From Rubellimicrobium roseum (GTDB lineage Bacteria > Pseudomonadota > Alphaproteobacteria > Rhodobacterales > Rhodobacteraceae), in assembly GCF_006152145.1 (NCBI RefSeq), contig NZ_VDFV01000001.1, positions 480,941-544,940 of the forward strand: a stretch of DNA of 64,000 bases, written 5' to 3'. The notes under the pieces were generated by a model. The model was not told the DNA's origin. It saw only the letters and a list, made by a program, of their open reading frames with translations, and did not search any database. The translations under genes were made by a program, and so were the position numbers. Shown here piece after piece: positions 47,232 to 56,940 of the stretch. Position 1 is the first letter of the stretch, and every line of letters starts with the position of its first letter.

Positions 47232-49837
47232 AGGAGCCTCGGCAGGCCAGCGACGACCGCCACGGTCACGAGCACCGTGAGGGCCAAGAAGTGCCAGAAG
47301 AGCGTAATGTTCCAAAGCGGGGCGTCATGTCGGGGCGTGAAGTCTCCGGCCAAAAGTCCCACAAGGCAGAAGAGTTGCATGATGATGCCCCCGCCGACAT
47401 GGACGAGCGTCCAAATGACGATCGCCCAAAGGATGGCCGGATAGACGTGACTTGTGGGATCGAGGTCGGGCAGCCAGACCGACCCGAGCAGCGCCGCCCC
47501 ACCGGCCACCGCGAGGAGCGGTGCCACGGCCAGGCAGAGCGTTGCCGTCCACGGGCGCCCGCGGGCGTTGACAACCCGTGCCGTGAGCGTCAGCGCCCAA
47601 CTCAGGGCCAAGGCCACAAGCGCCGCGACGGCAAGGGTGCCGCTGGCCATGGCGGCGCCTTCGGGCGGGAAGTCGGGCCTTGCCGTCCAGTAGAAGAAGA
47701 CACCGAAGACGAGGCTCGCGAAGGCCGTGGCGTCGCCCAGCATGGTGATCCACATGGCCCACCAGCCCACGGAGGACGGCCCCGACACATAGAGCGGCAG
47801 CCGCAGGCCGAGCCCGGCGTCCTTAGTCTCGGCCTCGGGGTGGCTGCGGGCCGAGAGGTAAAGCCAGACGCAGACGGTCAGGATGGCGAGGGCGCTCGAT
47901 ACCCCGGCGGCCCAGTAGAGGTGGTAGACCGGCAGGATGAAGGCCCCGGCGGTGAAGAGCGCGGCGACATGAGTGATCCAACTTGGCCCGGGCACGCGCA
48001 GCACCTGCAAGGGGCGCGCGTCGATGACCGAGGTGACGAGCGTCTCGCGTAGGCCTTCGGGCGCGTCGGGGAGGTAGAAGCGACCCGAGTCCACGCGCTC
48101 GACGAAGGCTTCCTGTTCCCAAGCGGGATAGCGGGTATGGACATAAGGGATGGAGCGGGTACCCCAGTTCTCGTCCGGATCAGGCACGAACTCAAGCGTG
48201 CCGGCGTTCCACGGGTTGCGCGACGTCCGAGGCCCCACCCAGGCGGCGCGCAGCAGATCCCAGACCAGGACGGCGAAGCCCGCCGCGATGACGAAGGAAG
48301 CCAACGTCGAAACCATGTTGAGCCCGCCCCAGCCCATCTCGGCCGGGTAGGTGAAGACCCGCCGCGGCATCCCGATCAGCCCTGTCAGGTGCATGGGCAG
48401 GAAAGCGATGTTGAAGCCCGCGAAGATGAGCCAGAAGGCCCAGCGCCCGAGCCGCTCGGACAGCATCCGCCCCGTCACGACGGGGTAGAAGTACACGGCG
48501 CCCGCGATCACCGGAAAGACGAAGCCGCCGAAGAGCGTATAGTGGAGATGCGCCACCACGAAGTAGGTGTCGTGCGCCTGCCAGTCGAAGGGCGCGATGG
48601 CGACCATCACGCCGGTCAGCCCCCCGGCCGTGAAGATGGCAAGCGCCCCCGCGATCCAGAGCATAGGCAGGCCCATCCGCGCCCGGCCCGCGAGCAGCGT
48701 GGCCACGAAGGCGAAGAGCTGGACGCCGGTGGGGATCACCACCGCCTCGGAGGCCGCCGAGAAGAAACCGAGCGACAGCGCCGGGAGCCCCGTCGTGAAC
48801 ATGTGGTGGACCCAGAGCCCGAAGCTCAGGAACCCCGTCCCCACGGCCGACAGCACGATCCAGGAATAACCTACGATTGGCCGGCGCGCGAAGGTCGGCA
48901 CGATCATCGCCGTGAGCGCGATCGACGGCAGGAAGATGATGTAGACCTCCGGATGCCCGAAGATCCAGAACAGGTGCTGCCACAAAAGCGGGTCGCCCCC
49001 GCGCTCGGGGTCAAAGAAGGGCCAGTCGAAGCCGCTCTGCAGTTCGTAGAGGAAGTCCCCGGCGATGAGCGGCGGGAAGGCGAAGAGGATCATGCCGCCC
49101 ACCACCATCACGTACCAGGCGTAGAGCGGCATGAGGTTCACCCGCATCCCCGGCGGGCGGCATTTGAGCGTGCCCACGATCAGTTCCACGGCGGCGGCTA
49201 TGGAGGCCACCTCGATGAAGGAAAGGCCGAGCAGCCAGATGTCCGGGCCTACCCCCTCCTGCTGGAGCGAGACGGGCGGGTACATGAACCAGCCGCTGTT
49301 GGGGGCAGCGTCGAAGAATACCGAGCCCAGTACGAAGACGCCGCCGATCAGGAAGCACCAGTAGCCGAACGCCGACAGCCGCGGAAAGGGCAGGTCTCGC
49401 GCGCCAAGGAGCGCTGGCAGCAGCAGGATCGACACGGCCTCGAACATCGGGACAGCGAAGAGGAACATCATCGCCGAGCCGTGCATCGTGAAGAACTGGT
49501 TGTAGCGGTCAGCCGAGAGAAACCCATTTTCGGGCACGGCGAGCTGCACCCGCATCAGGAGCGCAAGGACACCGGCCCCCAGCATGAAGGCCAGGCAGGT
49601 GAGCGTATACCAGACGCCGACCTCGGAGTTGTTGACGGCCGACCAATAACGCCAGCCACTCGGCGCCTTCCAAGCCTTCCGAAGGCGGTCCTCCTGCGCA
49701 GCCGCCAGATCGGGCGGGACGGGTTCGGCCAGCATCTCGGGCGTGGGCGGGAAAGGGCCCGAGGGGGCCGGCGCGGCGAAGCGGTCCGCAGCGGCAGGGA
49801 TCGGGCGGCCGAGCCGCTCGGGATCGGCGACGGTCAT
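47228..49837 (-). CDS. Cytochrome c oxidase, fused subunits I and III
   Basis: 869 residues. Residues 50-580 are subunit I with 12 transmembrane segments: heme and CuB ligands are in HGSAMMF, FGHPEVYIIFLPS (His/Glu/Tyr), VHHMFTTG and AHLHYTLFG, and the D-channel entry is ARDLPFPRL. At the K-channel position the usual Lys of PTGIK is Gln373 (IPTGVQ). Residues about 640-869 are subunit III-like with five to seven hydrophobic segments. Reduces O2 to water at the inner membrane. Fusion of I and III is known from CoxN/caa3-type oxidases. ATG 49837 has GGAGGGG upstream and overlaps the subunit II stop by 4 bases. Confidence 0.93.
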   Translation of the reverse strand: MTVADPERLGRPIPAAADRFAAPAPSGPFPPTPEMLAEPVPPDLAAAQEDRLRKAWKAPSGWRYWSAVNNSEVGVWYTLTCLAFMLGAGVLALLMRVQLAVPENGFLSADRYNQFFTMHGSAMMFLFAVPMFEAVSILLLPALLGARDLPFPRLSAFGYWCFLIGGVFVLGSVFFDAAPNSGWFMYPPVSLQQEGVGPDIWLLGLSFIEVASIAAAVELIVGTLKCRPPGMRVNLMPLYAWYVMVVGGMILFAFPPLIAGDFLYELQSGFDWPFFDPERGGDPLLWQHLFWIFGHPEVYIIFLPSIALTAMIVPTFARRPIVGYSWIVLSAVGTGFLSFGLWVHHMFTTGLPALSLGFFSAASEAVVIPTGVQLFAFVATLLAGRARMGLPMLWIAGALAIFTAGGLTGVMVAIAPFDWQAHDTYFVVAHLHYTLFGGFVFPVIAGAVYFYPVVTGRMLSERLGRWAFWLIFAGFNIAFLPMHLTGLIGMPRRVFTYPAEMGWGGLNMVSTLASFVIAAGFAVLVWDLLRAAWVGPRTSRNPWNAGTLEFVPDPDENWGTRSIPYVHTRYPAWEQEAFVERVDSGRFYLPDAPEGLRETLVTSVIDARPLQVLRVPGPSWITHVAALFTAGAFILPVYHLYWAAGVSSALAILTVCVWLYLSARSHPEAETKDAGLGLRLPLYVSGPSSVGWWAMWITMLGDATAFASLVFGVFFYWTARPDFPPEGAAMASGTLAVAALVALALSWALTLTARVVNARGRPWTATLCLAVAPLLAVAGGAALLGSVWLPDLDPTSHVYPAILWAIVIWTLVHVGGGIIMQLFCLVGLLAGDFTPRHDAPLWNITLFWHFLALTVLVTVAVVAGLPRLL

Positions 49838-50844
49838 CTCAGCCCCTCCAGCCAGAGCGCCAGCGTGGCGAGCTCGTCCGGGTCCATGTGGTCATAGCCC
49901 GGCATCTCCACCCCCGGCTTGAAGGCGGCGGGATCGCGGATCCAGTCGGTGAGCGCGTCGGCGGTCATGGGCAGGATGCCCGCCGCGAGGGTGGCGCGCC
50001 CTCCGACATGGGTGAGGTCCGGTCCGACGGTCCCCCGCGCCTCGGTTCCCCGCAAGGCGTGGCAGCCGCCGCAGCCCTGCGCCGTGAAGATCGCGTAACC
50101 CTCGGCTGTTCGTGCTTCCGGCGCCAGCCCTTGCGCCTCTCGCGCCAGCCAGGCGCCGAACTCGGCCTCCTCCAGCGTGATAGCTTGAAACGCCATCAGC
50201 GCATGCGACAGGCCACAAAACTCGGCGCATTGTCCGCGCCAGGTGCCTACCTCGGTCGGCTCGAGCGACATGCGATTCACCCGACCGGGGATCAGGTCGG
50301 TCTTGCCGCCAAGTGCCGGAAGCCAGAAGGAGTGGATCACATCCGTGGCGGCAAGCTCGATCTCGGTGCGCCGCCCGACGGGCAGGCGAACCTCGTTCGC
50401 CGAGACGACCGGCGCTTCTGCCCCCTCGGGCCAGTACTCGACCCGCCACCAGAACTGCTCACCGGTCACGCGCAGGCGCAATCCATCGCCGGGCGCCCGC
50501 TGGTCAGGCATGATCGAGAGACCGTAAACGAGGAGCGCCGTGAGGACCACGACCGGCAGGCCCACACCGCCTCCGAGGATCAGGGCCTCGACCCGCGCCC
50601 GCGAGACCGGCCGCGCGCTCACGCGCGAAGCGTAGTAGAACAGGCCGTTGATCCCCAGCCAAAGGACGACGGCCCCGGCGAGCATTACGAGGAAGAGGTG
50701 CTCGAGTTGCGCTGCGTCGGAGCCGCCCGTGCGAAAGACCGATTGCGGTCCTTCGCAGCCAGACAAGACGAGAAGACCCGCCCAAGCAGGGAGAAGGGGC
50801 GCCGCCCGTCGTCCGCGCTGTCGTCGCAAAGATCGCAGCTTCAT
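49834..50844 (-). CDS. Cytochrome c oxidase subunit II with fused cytochrome c domain
   Basis: 336 residues, caa3 type. Lipoprotein signal (LLVLSGC, Cys about residue 30), two transmembrane segments (HLFLVMLAGAVVLWLGINGLFYY; GGGVGLPVVVLTALLVYGLSI), a cupredoxin domain with the CuA ligands (DVIHSFW, then CAEFCGLSHALM) and a C-terminal cytochrome c (CGGCH, with Met in PGYDHM or VEMPGY). It accepts electrons from cytochrome c, probably the triheme protein of the same operon. First gene of the minus-strand oxidase operon, five genes in all, each overlapping the next by 4 bases. Confidence 0.95.
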   Translation of the reverse strand: MKLRSLRRQRGRRAAPLLPAWAGLLVLSGCEGPQSVFRTGGSDAAQLEHLFLVMLAGAVVLWLGINGLFYYASRVSARPVSRARVEALILGGGVGLPVVVLTALLVYGLSIMPDQRAPGDGLRLRVTGEQFWWRVEYWPEGAEAPVVSANEVRLPVGRRTEIELAATDVIHSFWLPALGGKTDLIPGRVNRMSLEPTEVGTWRGQCAEFCGLSHALMAFQAITLEEAEFGAWLAREAQGLAPEARTAEGYAIFTAQGCGGCHALRGTEARGTVGPDLTHVGGRATLAAGILPMTADALTDWIRDPAAFKPGVEMPGYDHMDPDELATLALWLEGLR

Positions 50845-51612
50845 GCCTTTCAGAGTGGCGCGCCGCTCCGGGAACTAGCCTGTCGAGGCTCATCGAAAAG
50901 GTATGAGCCCATGGCGGAGTTTTTTCCTCCGACAGACCAAGGATCGACCTGCGGAATGGACTCTCGCGCCCAATTCCACAGCCCGGACGCTGCAGGCAGG
51001 ATGGTCGAACTCAGGGGTTCCGATCTGGAACGGCCTGAGCACGGCCACGCTGCTCTCTGCCGGCCTGACCGGCACCTTCGGCACAGGTTGTGCTTGCTCG
51101 GCGGAGAATGAAACGATCGCTGGAGGAAGATCGGCCGTGCCCTGCCCCCTGACTGTTCCGCTGGGTGGAGCTGGAATCCTGCCCGGAGGCAGGACGGACC
51201 CTGACGCGATCGAGGTTCAGCGACGAGCGGATCATCGGCATCCCGCGCGAGCGGGAGGAAGGCCCCCGTCCGAGGTGGGCCGTCGGCCTGGGATCGGCCC
51301 GGCCCGACCGGGCGGCATCGACGGGCCCGCCGTTGGAAAGGGGGCGCCGCCCGGCGCGAGGCAGCAGCGCATCCTGTGCAGGTCTGCGAGACGGGCCCGC
51401 GGTAGGCGTGGGAATCTTGAGCTATGCCCGCCGGGCGGGACTCCACTGCGGCGGGCAATGTGAAGCGCGGTGAAGTAGCCTCGGCTTCAGCAAGGTGCTC
51501 CAGGCACATAGGATGAAGCCCGGCCTGCACGCCGGCGTCATGCCAACCACCGATCCGGCGCCCGCAGGTCAGACGGAGTTCAACTCCTGCGGCCGAGCCG
51601 GGCCCTCTCCTT
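50845..51612. other. Intergenic region upstream of the oxidase operon
   Basis: About 770 bases between the 3' end of the hybrid kinase (minus strand, ends 51613) and the start of the oxidase operon. It should hold the oxidase promoter. Open frames on both strands give low-complexity translations, and I call no gene. GGCGGAGTTTTTTCCTCCG near 50913 is a weak inverted repeat. Confidence 0.4.
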
Positions 51613-54381
51613 TCAATCCTTATCGGACACAGAGGCTTGCTCAGGTCTTTCATCGCCCGCCTCATGGCCATGTTGCCGAGGCGAGCCCGGTCCCGAGTCG
51701 AGGAGATTGCAGACACGGGTCGCCAGATCATCAAGGTTGAACGGCTTGGTCATGACCTGCATTCCCGGCTCGAGCTGGTCGCCCCTTATAACCGCCGCCT
51801 CCGCGTAGCCGGTGATGAAGAGCACCAGGAGGTGGGGACGGCGGGCCCGGGCCGCGTCGGCCATCTGCCGCCCGTTCATGCCACCGGGCAGGCCCACGTC
51901 GGTCACGACCAGGTCGACCTGCGCGTCGGAGCGGAGGACGGCCAAGCCCGATGCACCGTCGGCCGCCTCGATGATGCCATAGCCGAGCTCGTCCAGAACA
52001 TCCGCGATCAGCATGCGCACGGTGGGCTCGTCATCCACGACGAGCACGGTCTGCCCCTTCCGGGCCCGAGGCGGTCGAGAAGCGAGGGACGAATGGTCGG
52101 CTTCGTCCGCCTGACCCTCATGTCGTGGCAGGTAAAGGTCCACTGTTGTGCCCTGGCCCAGCCGGGACGCGATCCGGACCTGCCCTCCTGATTGTCGCAC
52201 AAAGCCGTAGACCATCGACAGTCCGAGGCCGGTGCCGTGACCCAGTGGTTTGGTGGTGAAGAACGGATCGAAGGCATTGGCAATCACCTCGGCCGGCATT
52301 CCAGTGCCGGTATCGGTCACCCTCAGGCCGACATAAGGACCGCAGACGAGATCATATTCACTGGCCTCCCTTTCGCCGAACAGGTGGTTGGCCGTCTCGA
52401 TGGTCAGGCGCCCCCCATCCGGCATCGCGTCGCGGGCGTTGATGCAAAGGTTGAGGAGCGCGTTCTCGAGTTGAGGAGGGTCTACCAGCGTGAGCCACAG
52501 GTCCGTGGCGCCCGCCACGTCCACGGCAATCGCAGGCCCGACGGTGCGCCGCACGAGGTTCTCGACGCCGCCGACCAGCCGATTGATGTTCGTGGGCTTG
52601 GGATCGAGCGTTTGGCGGCGAGAGAAGGCAAGCAGTCGGTGGGTCAGGGCCGCCGCCCTCTGCGCGGCGTCTTGCGCGGCGGAGACATACCGCTTGGCAT
52701 CCCCAAGGCGGCCTTGGGCCAGGCGCTGGCCCAGCAGGTCGAGGCTTCCGATGACTCCCGTCAGGAGGTTGTTAAAGTCATGCGCCAAACCGCCCGTGAG
52801 CTGCCCTACCGCCTCCATTTTCTGGGCTTGGCGGAGTTGCCCCTGGGCGGCCTCCAGATCGGCTGCGCGACGTTTCTCCTCGGTGACGTCGCGGGCCACG
52901 CAGTAAAGCATGCCATCGGCGGGCACGGCTGTCCACGAAAGGTCATGGTAGCGGCCGTCCCGGTCCTGAAAGCGGTTCTCGAACGCCAGCGTGGTGCGGC
53001 CCTGGGCGAGTTGCGCGATCTCAGCCCGCGTTCTCGCGCGGTCGTCCGGATGTTCCAGCCATTCGGAGGTGCGGCCCAGGATCTGGTTGGCCTCCCAGCC
53101 AAGCGTGTGGCTCCAGGCCGGGTTGATGCTGCTCCAGACACCGTTCTCGTCCGCGACGCCGAGCATGTCCCGGCTGACTTGCCAGATGCGGTCCCGTTCC
53201 TCCGTGCGGGCGGCGACCTGCGCCTCCAGTGTCTCGTTGAGTTCGCGCAGCCGCTCCTCGCTGGCTCGGGTCTCGGCCTCGGCCTTGACGCGCTCCACTG
53301 CCGACCAGGTGCGCTCGGCCACTTCGGTGACGAGTTCGGCGTCGCGCTGGGTCCAAGAACGCGGCTCGCGCGCATGGACGTAAAGGGCGGCCTTCATCCG
53401 CCCCTCCTTGACCAGTGACGCCGTGATGACAGCCCGCGTGTCGATCGCATCGAAGGCGGCCAGGCTTTCGGGGGAACTGGTTCGAGGATCCGAGGCGGCA
53501 TCCTGGATGAGGAGCGGGACTCCGGCGCGGAGCGCCGCCAGGACCTCGGGTCCGAAGCCTTCAAGATCGTGGATGCCGACCCGGCTCGGGACCGTGCCAT
53601 CGGTCCAGTTGCTGCCGGTGGTGAAATAGCGTGCCGTTTCCTCCACGTCGCCATAGCCCACGCGGTTGGCACGGAGATGCCGCCCCAAGGCGTCCTGCGC
53701 CGTGTCGATAATGGAGCCCGCATCCGAGAGGGCGCGCAGACGGTCGCTGAGGTTCAGCAGGAACCGGTTGCGGCGCTCCCCTAGAACGCGGTCCGTCACC
53801 TCGTGACCCTGATTGAACACACCCATGATGCGGCCATCCTCGCCCCGGATCGGGGTGAAGCTGTAATTCCAATAGGTCTCGCTGACTTGGCCGTTGCGCT
53901 CCAGCGGCAGGAGTTGGTCGAAGGTGGAGAACCCTTCGCCGGTGCGAAGAACCTTGGCGAACTGCGGGCCGACGACATTCCAGATATCTTCCCAGACCTC
54001 GGCCGCAGGCCGACCCAGTGCGCCCGGGTGGCGCTCGGCCGGGATGGGCGCCCAGGCGTCATTGTAGAGAAGGCGAAGATCCGGTCCCCAGTAGATGGCC
54101 GTCGGGAACGACGAGTGCAGGCAAATGGACAGTGCGGCCCTCAAAGAGACAGGCCAGTCCCTGGGAGCGCCCAAGGGCGTGGCCGCCCAATCGAAGGCCT
54201 GGATGCGCGAGCCCATGTCGCCACCGGTCAGGAAGGCTCGCTCGCCCATCGCGACCGAGGCAAGAGACACGTCTGCGCCGTTCGGAAGTGTCACGTCCGT
54301 GCCGTCCTCATCTGGACGAGATCCTTCACGAGCCACATGGCCTTGAGCCATGGCCGAAGATGACCGCCGGGGCAGTTCCAC
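51613..54381 (-). CDS. Hybrid histidine kinase, PAS-GAF-PAS-HisKA-HATPase-REC
   Basis: 922 residues, soluble. A first PAS-like domain at about residues 60-200 (GSRIQAFDWAATPLGAP, YWGPDLRLLYNDAW), a GAF domain at 205-365, a second PAS at 400-505, HisKA with His534 (GGLAHDFNNLLTGVIGSLDLL), HATPase (ENALLNLCINARDAMPDG, DTGTGMPAE, GHGTGLGLSMVYGF) and a receiver with Asp828 (VVTDVGLPGG). The HDFNN box is of the group common in alphaproteobacterial hybrid kinases. It begins immediately after the bacteriophytochrome stop, probably with GTG 54381 (ATG 54351 possible), so it belongs to the light-sensing operon and could receive or relay its signal. Confidence 0.9.
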   Translation of the reverse strand: MELPRRSSSAMAQGHVAREGSRPDEDGTDVTLPNGADVSLASVAMGERAFLTGGDMGSRIQAFDWAATPLGAPRDWPVSLRAALSICLHSSFPTAIYWGPDLRLLYNDAWAPIPAERHPGALGRPAAEVWEDIWNVVGPQFAKVLRTGEGFSTFDQLLPLERNGQVSETYWNYSFTPIRGEDGRIMGVFNQGHEVTDRVLGERRNRFLLNLSDRLRALSDAGSIIDTAQDALGRHLRANRVGYGDVEETARYFTTGSNWTDGTVPSRVGIHDLEGFGPEVLAALRAGVPLLIQDAASDPRTSSPESLAAFDAIDTRAVITASLVKEGRMKAALYVHAREPRSWTQRDAELVTEVAERTWSAVERVKAEAETRASEERLRELNETLEAQVAARTEERDRIWQVSRDMLGVADENGVWSSINPAWSHTLGWEANQILGRTSEWLEHPDDRARTRAEIAQLAQGRTTLAFENRFQDRDGRYHDLSWTAVPADGMLYCVARDVTEEKRRAADLEAAQGQLRQAQKMEAVGQLTGGLAHDFNNLLTGVIGSLDLLGQRLAQGRLGDAKRYVSAAQDAAQRAAALTHRLLAFSRRQTLDPKPTNINRLVGGVENLVRRTVGPAIAVDVAGATDLWLTLVDPPQLENALLNLCINARDAMPDGGRLTIETANHLFGEREASEYDLVCGPYVGLRVTDTGTGMPAEVIANAFDPFFTTKPLGHGTGLGLSMVYGFVRQSGGQVRIASRLGQGTTVDLYLPRHEGQADEADHSSLASRPPRARKGQTVLVVDDEPTVRMLIADVLDELGYGIIEAADGASGLAVLRSDAQVDLVVTDVGLPGGMNGRQMADAARARRPHLLVLFITGYAEAAVIRGDQLEPGMQVMTKPFNLDDLATRVCNLLDSGPGSPRQHGHEAGDERPEQASVSDKD

Positions 54382-56940
54382 CTACACATCCGGCCCCTGC
54401 CCTCCTCTGCTGCCGACGCGACCGAGGATCTCGGCTATGCCTTCGTTGCTATAGGGCTTGCCCAAGACATGGGCCACCGGGACGTCACCTTCCTTGGCCG
54501 CCAGGTCGGCATCATAACCCGTGGCCAGCAGATAGGGCACCCCGAGTTCCTTCAGCCGCTCCGCCACCGGGGCGGAGGTCAATCCGCCCAGATCGACATC
54601 CAGGATGGCCAGGTTGACAGGGTGCTCGTCGAGGAGCCGAAGGGCTTCGGACGGAGTGCCTGCCGTCAACACATGGTCGGCGCCAAGCCCGCGCAGGGCA
54701 TCGGCCGCGTTCATGGCGATGATCAGGTTGTCCTCCACCACCAGGGCCGTGCCCGACAGGCGGATGCTGTCGCGGGCCGCTTCCGGCTCGCCGGCCGAGG
54801 CTGGAGGTGCCACCGAAGGGCCCGTCATGAGTTCGGCGTGCCTTGGAGGCAGGTAGAAGCGGGCGCGCAAGCCATCCGCGCAGTAGTCGATCTCCGCTTC
54901 TCCGCCGAGTTCGTGAGGAATGGAACGGGCAATCAGGGTGCTGCCGAAGCCCACCCGATCGGGCGGTGTCACAGGCGGTCCGCCAGCTTCGTGCCAACGC
55001 CACTCCACGCCACCCTGGGCCGTGCGCGTGAAGGCGATGCGGACCTCGCCCGTCGGAACTCCCAGAGCTCCGTGCTTGACCGAATTGGTCACCAGCTCAT
55101 GGACCACCAGCGACAATGTATCCCCCGTCGCGGCGGGCAGGAGGACATCGCCCCCCTCGACCAGGACGCGCGTCGGGTCGGGCGCGAAGGCGACGGCCTC
55201 GTCCCGGATCAGCTTCATGAGAGAGTAGCGGCCCCGCCGTGCCTGGGTCAGCTGATCGTTGGCGCGGGCCAGCGCGCGGATGCGCCCGCTGGCCTGCCCC
55301 TCCGGGTCCGCTTGGGCCACGATGCCGCTGACCAGGCCGAAGACATTGCGGAGGCGATGGTTGAGCTCGGAGATCAGCACCTCCTGCTTGCGGCTGCGCT
55401 TCTGGCCTGCAGCATTCTGATCCGAGGTCAGCTTCAGCACCAGTTCGAGAAGCGTGACGCGCAGCAAGTCGGCTGCGCGCAGCTCGGCTGGCGACCAGGG
55501 AGCGCTGCGGCCTCGCACCGTTTCGGCCCAAGCGGCGAAGCTCTTGCGAGGATGTATGCGGCCACCCTCCTCGGAGATCTTCGTCGGAGAGCCGGCCCAG
55601 ACCACGTCGCGCGCCACCTCGCGGCGGAACAGCATGAGGAACCGGCGTGGATGCTGCTTGAGGGGAAGAGCCAGAAGCCCTCCGATCTGCCGCTCCGGCG
55701 CGACCGCCTCCGGGCAGGCCTGATCCAAGAAGTCCGTGACGAAGATCCGCCCGGCCGGCGCGCGCGCCAGATGACGCTCGATGCGGCCGAACTCCGCCTC
55801 GGTGGGCGCGAGGCCCTGGGTGCAGTAGGATCCGTTGGCGCACAGGGCCAGTCCGTCGAACCCCACCACACCTCCGATCGCCTCGGCGATCTGCTCGAGT
55901 CCGGTGCCAAAGTCGACGCCCGCCTCGAAAAGCATGACAAGGCGTTCATGAAGGTCATGGGCGCGCTCGACCTGCGCTCGCTCGGCCCACTCCTCGCAGA
56001 GGTTCAGCTCGTAGGAGAAGAGCTGAGTGAACAGCTCGACGGCCGATCGCGTTTCGTAGTCGATATGGTGGGGCTCGGGATGATGACAGGCGATGAGGCC
56101 CCAGAGTTGGCCGTCACGCAGGATGGAGACCGACATGCTGGCCTGAACCTGCATGTTCCGCAGGTATTCGAGATGGATGGGCGACACGGCCCGCGTCACG
56201 GCAAGCGAGAGATCGACCACGCGTCCTTCCGGATCGCGGTCAGGCAGGATGGGCGAAACCGGCGCATCGACGTCGGCGATGATCCGCAGGAGGCTCTTGG
56301 TGTAGAGTGCCCGCGCCTGGGGCGGGATGTCGCCCGAAGGGAAGTGCAGGCCCAAGTAGCTTTCCATGCCTTCCGAGAGGCATTCGGCGATGACCACGCC
56401 GTGCTGGTCGGGCTCGAAGCGGTAGACCATCAGCCGAGCGAACCCTGTGAGCGCCGCGAGCCCCCGGACCGCGGACTGGCACATCTCGACAGGCGTGCGG
56501 CCCTTGCGGACCCGCGCCAGAAGCGGCTGCACCAGCGCCATGTCATCGCGCCGGCGGTCGCCGGCCTTGCGCTCGAACTCGATGGCATAGCTGCGACCCG
56601 TTCGGTGCAGGGCCACGTCGAAGCACCGCCCGTTCCCCATCAGGTCGACGCCGAACACCCGACCGCTCTCATCTTCGCCGCTGAGGGTCTGGAACTTGCC
56701 CCTGAGGTCGTGCATCGCTCCGGGGGACAGGTGGTCGAGCAGGCGCGTCCCGATCAGGTCGCCTGCGGTGAGGCCCAGGATCTCCGTCGAGTTAGCCGAA
56801 GCGTTCTGGATCACCCAGTCGTTGGAGATGATCAGCAGGCAGCCGAACGCCTGCACGTGCCCCAGGAACTGGATGGGCTCGCGAGCGCACTCCGACAGGT
56901 CGGGCAAGCGGTCGCTTCGCGCGGTGTGGTCATGCGGCAT
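54382..56940 (-). CDS. bphP: Bacteriophytochrome histidine kinase with C-terminal receiver
   Basis: 852 residues. PAS2-GAF-PHY photosensory core: bilin-attaching Cys18 (ECAREPIQFLGHVQ), GAF motif PSGDIPPQAR with Asp204, His256 (SPIHLEYLRNM), CHHPEPHHIDYETR, and PHY with tongue-like region (WAGSPTKISEEGGRIHPRKSFAAW). The output is an HWE/HisKA2-type kinase with His528 (LISELNHRLRNVFGL) and N box HELVTNSVKHGALG, followed by a receiver (Asp781, LAILDVDLGGL). It senses red/far-red light with biliverdin. PSGDIP replaces the usual PASDIP. ATG 56940 has GGGAGAG upstream and overlaps the end of the heme oxygenase gene by 11 bases. Confidence 0.95.
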   Translation of the reverse strand: MPHDHTARSDRLPDLSECAREPIQFLGHVQAFGCLLIISNDWVIQNASANSTEILGLTAGDLIGTRLLDHLSPGAMHDLRGKFQTLSGEDESGRVFGVDLMGNGRCFDVALHRTGRSYAIEFERKAGDRRRDDMALVQPLLARVRKGRTPVEMCQSAVRGLAALTGFARLMVYRFEPDQHGVVIAECLSEGMESYLGLHFPSGDIPPQARALYTKSLLRIIADVDAPVSPILPDRDPEGRVVDLSLAVTRAVSPIHLEYLRNMQVQASMSVSILRDGQLWGLIACHHPEPHHIDYETRSAVELFTQLFSYELNLCEEWAERAQVERAHDLHERLVMLFEAGVDFGTGLEQIAEAIGGVVGFDGLALCANGSYCTQGLAPTEAEFGRIERHLARAPAGRIFVTDFLDQACPEAVAPERQIGGLLALPLKQHPRRFLMLFRREVARDVVWAGSPTKISEEGGRIHPRKSFAAWAETVRGRSAPWSPAELRAADLLRVTLLELVLKLTSDQNAAGQKRSRKQEVLISELNHRLRNVFGLVSGIVAQADPEGQASGRIRALARANDQLTQARRGRYSLMKLIRDEAVAFAPDPTRVLVEGGDVLLPAATGDTLSLVVHELVTNSVKHGALGVPTGEVRIAFTRTAQGGVEWRWHEAGGPPVTPPDRVGFGSTLIARSIPHELGGEAEIDYCADGLRARFYLPPRHAELMTGPSVAPPASAGEPEAARDSIRLSGTALVVEDNLIIAMNAADALRGLGADHVLTAGTPSEALRLLDEHPVNLAILDVDLGGLTSAPVAERLKELGVPYLLATGYDADLAAKEGDVPVAHVLGKPYSNEGIAEILGRVGSRGGQGPDV

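Noticed and set aside
50850..51734. 294-codon minus-strand frame between the oxidase operon and the hybrid kinase
   Set aside because: It overlaps the C-terminus of the hybrid kinase in another frame and shows no family or start signal.
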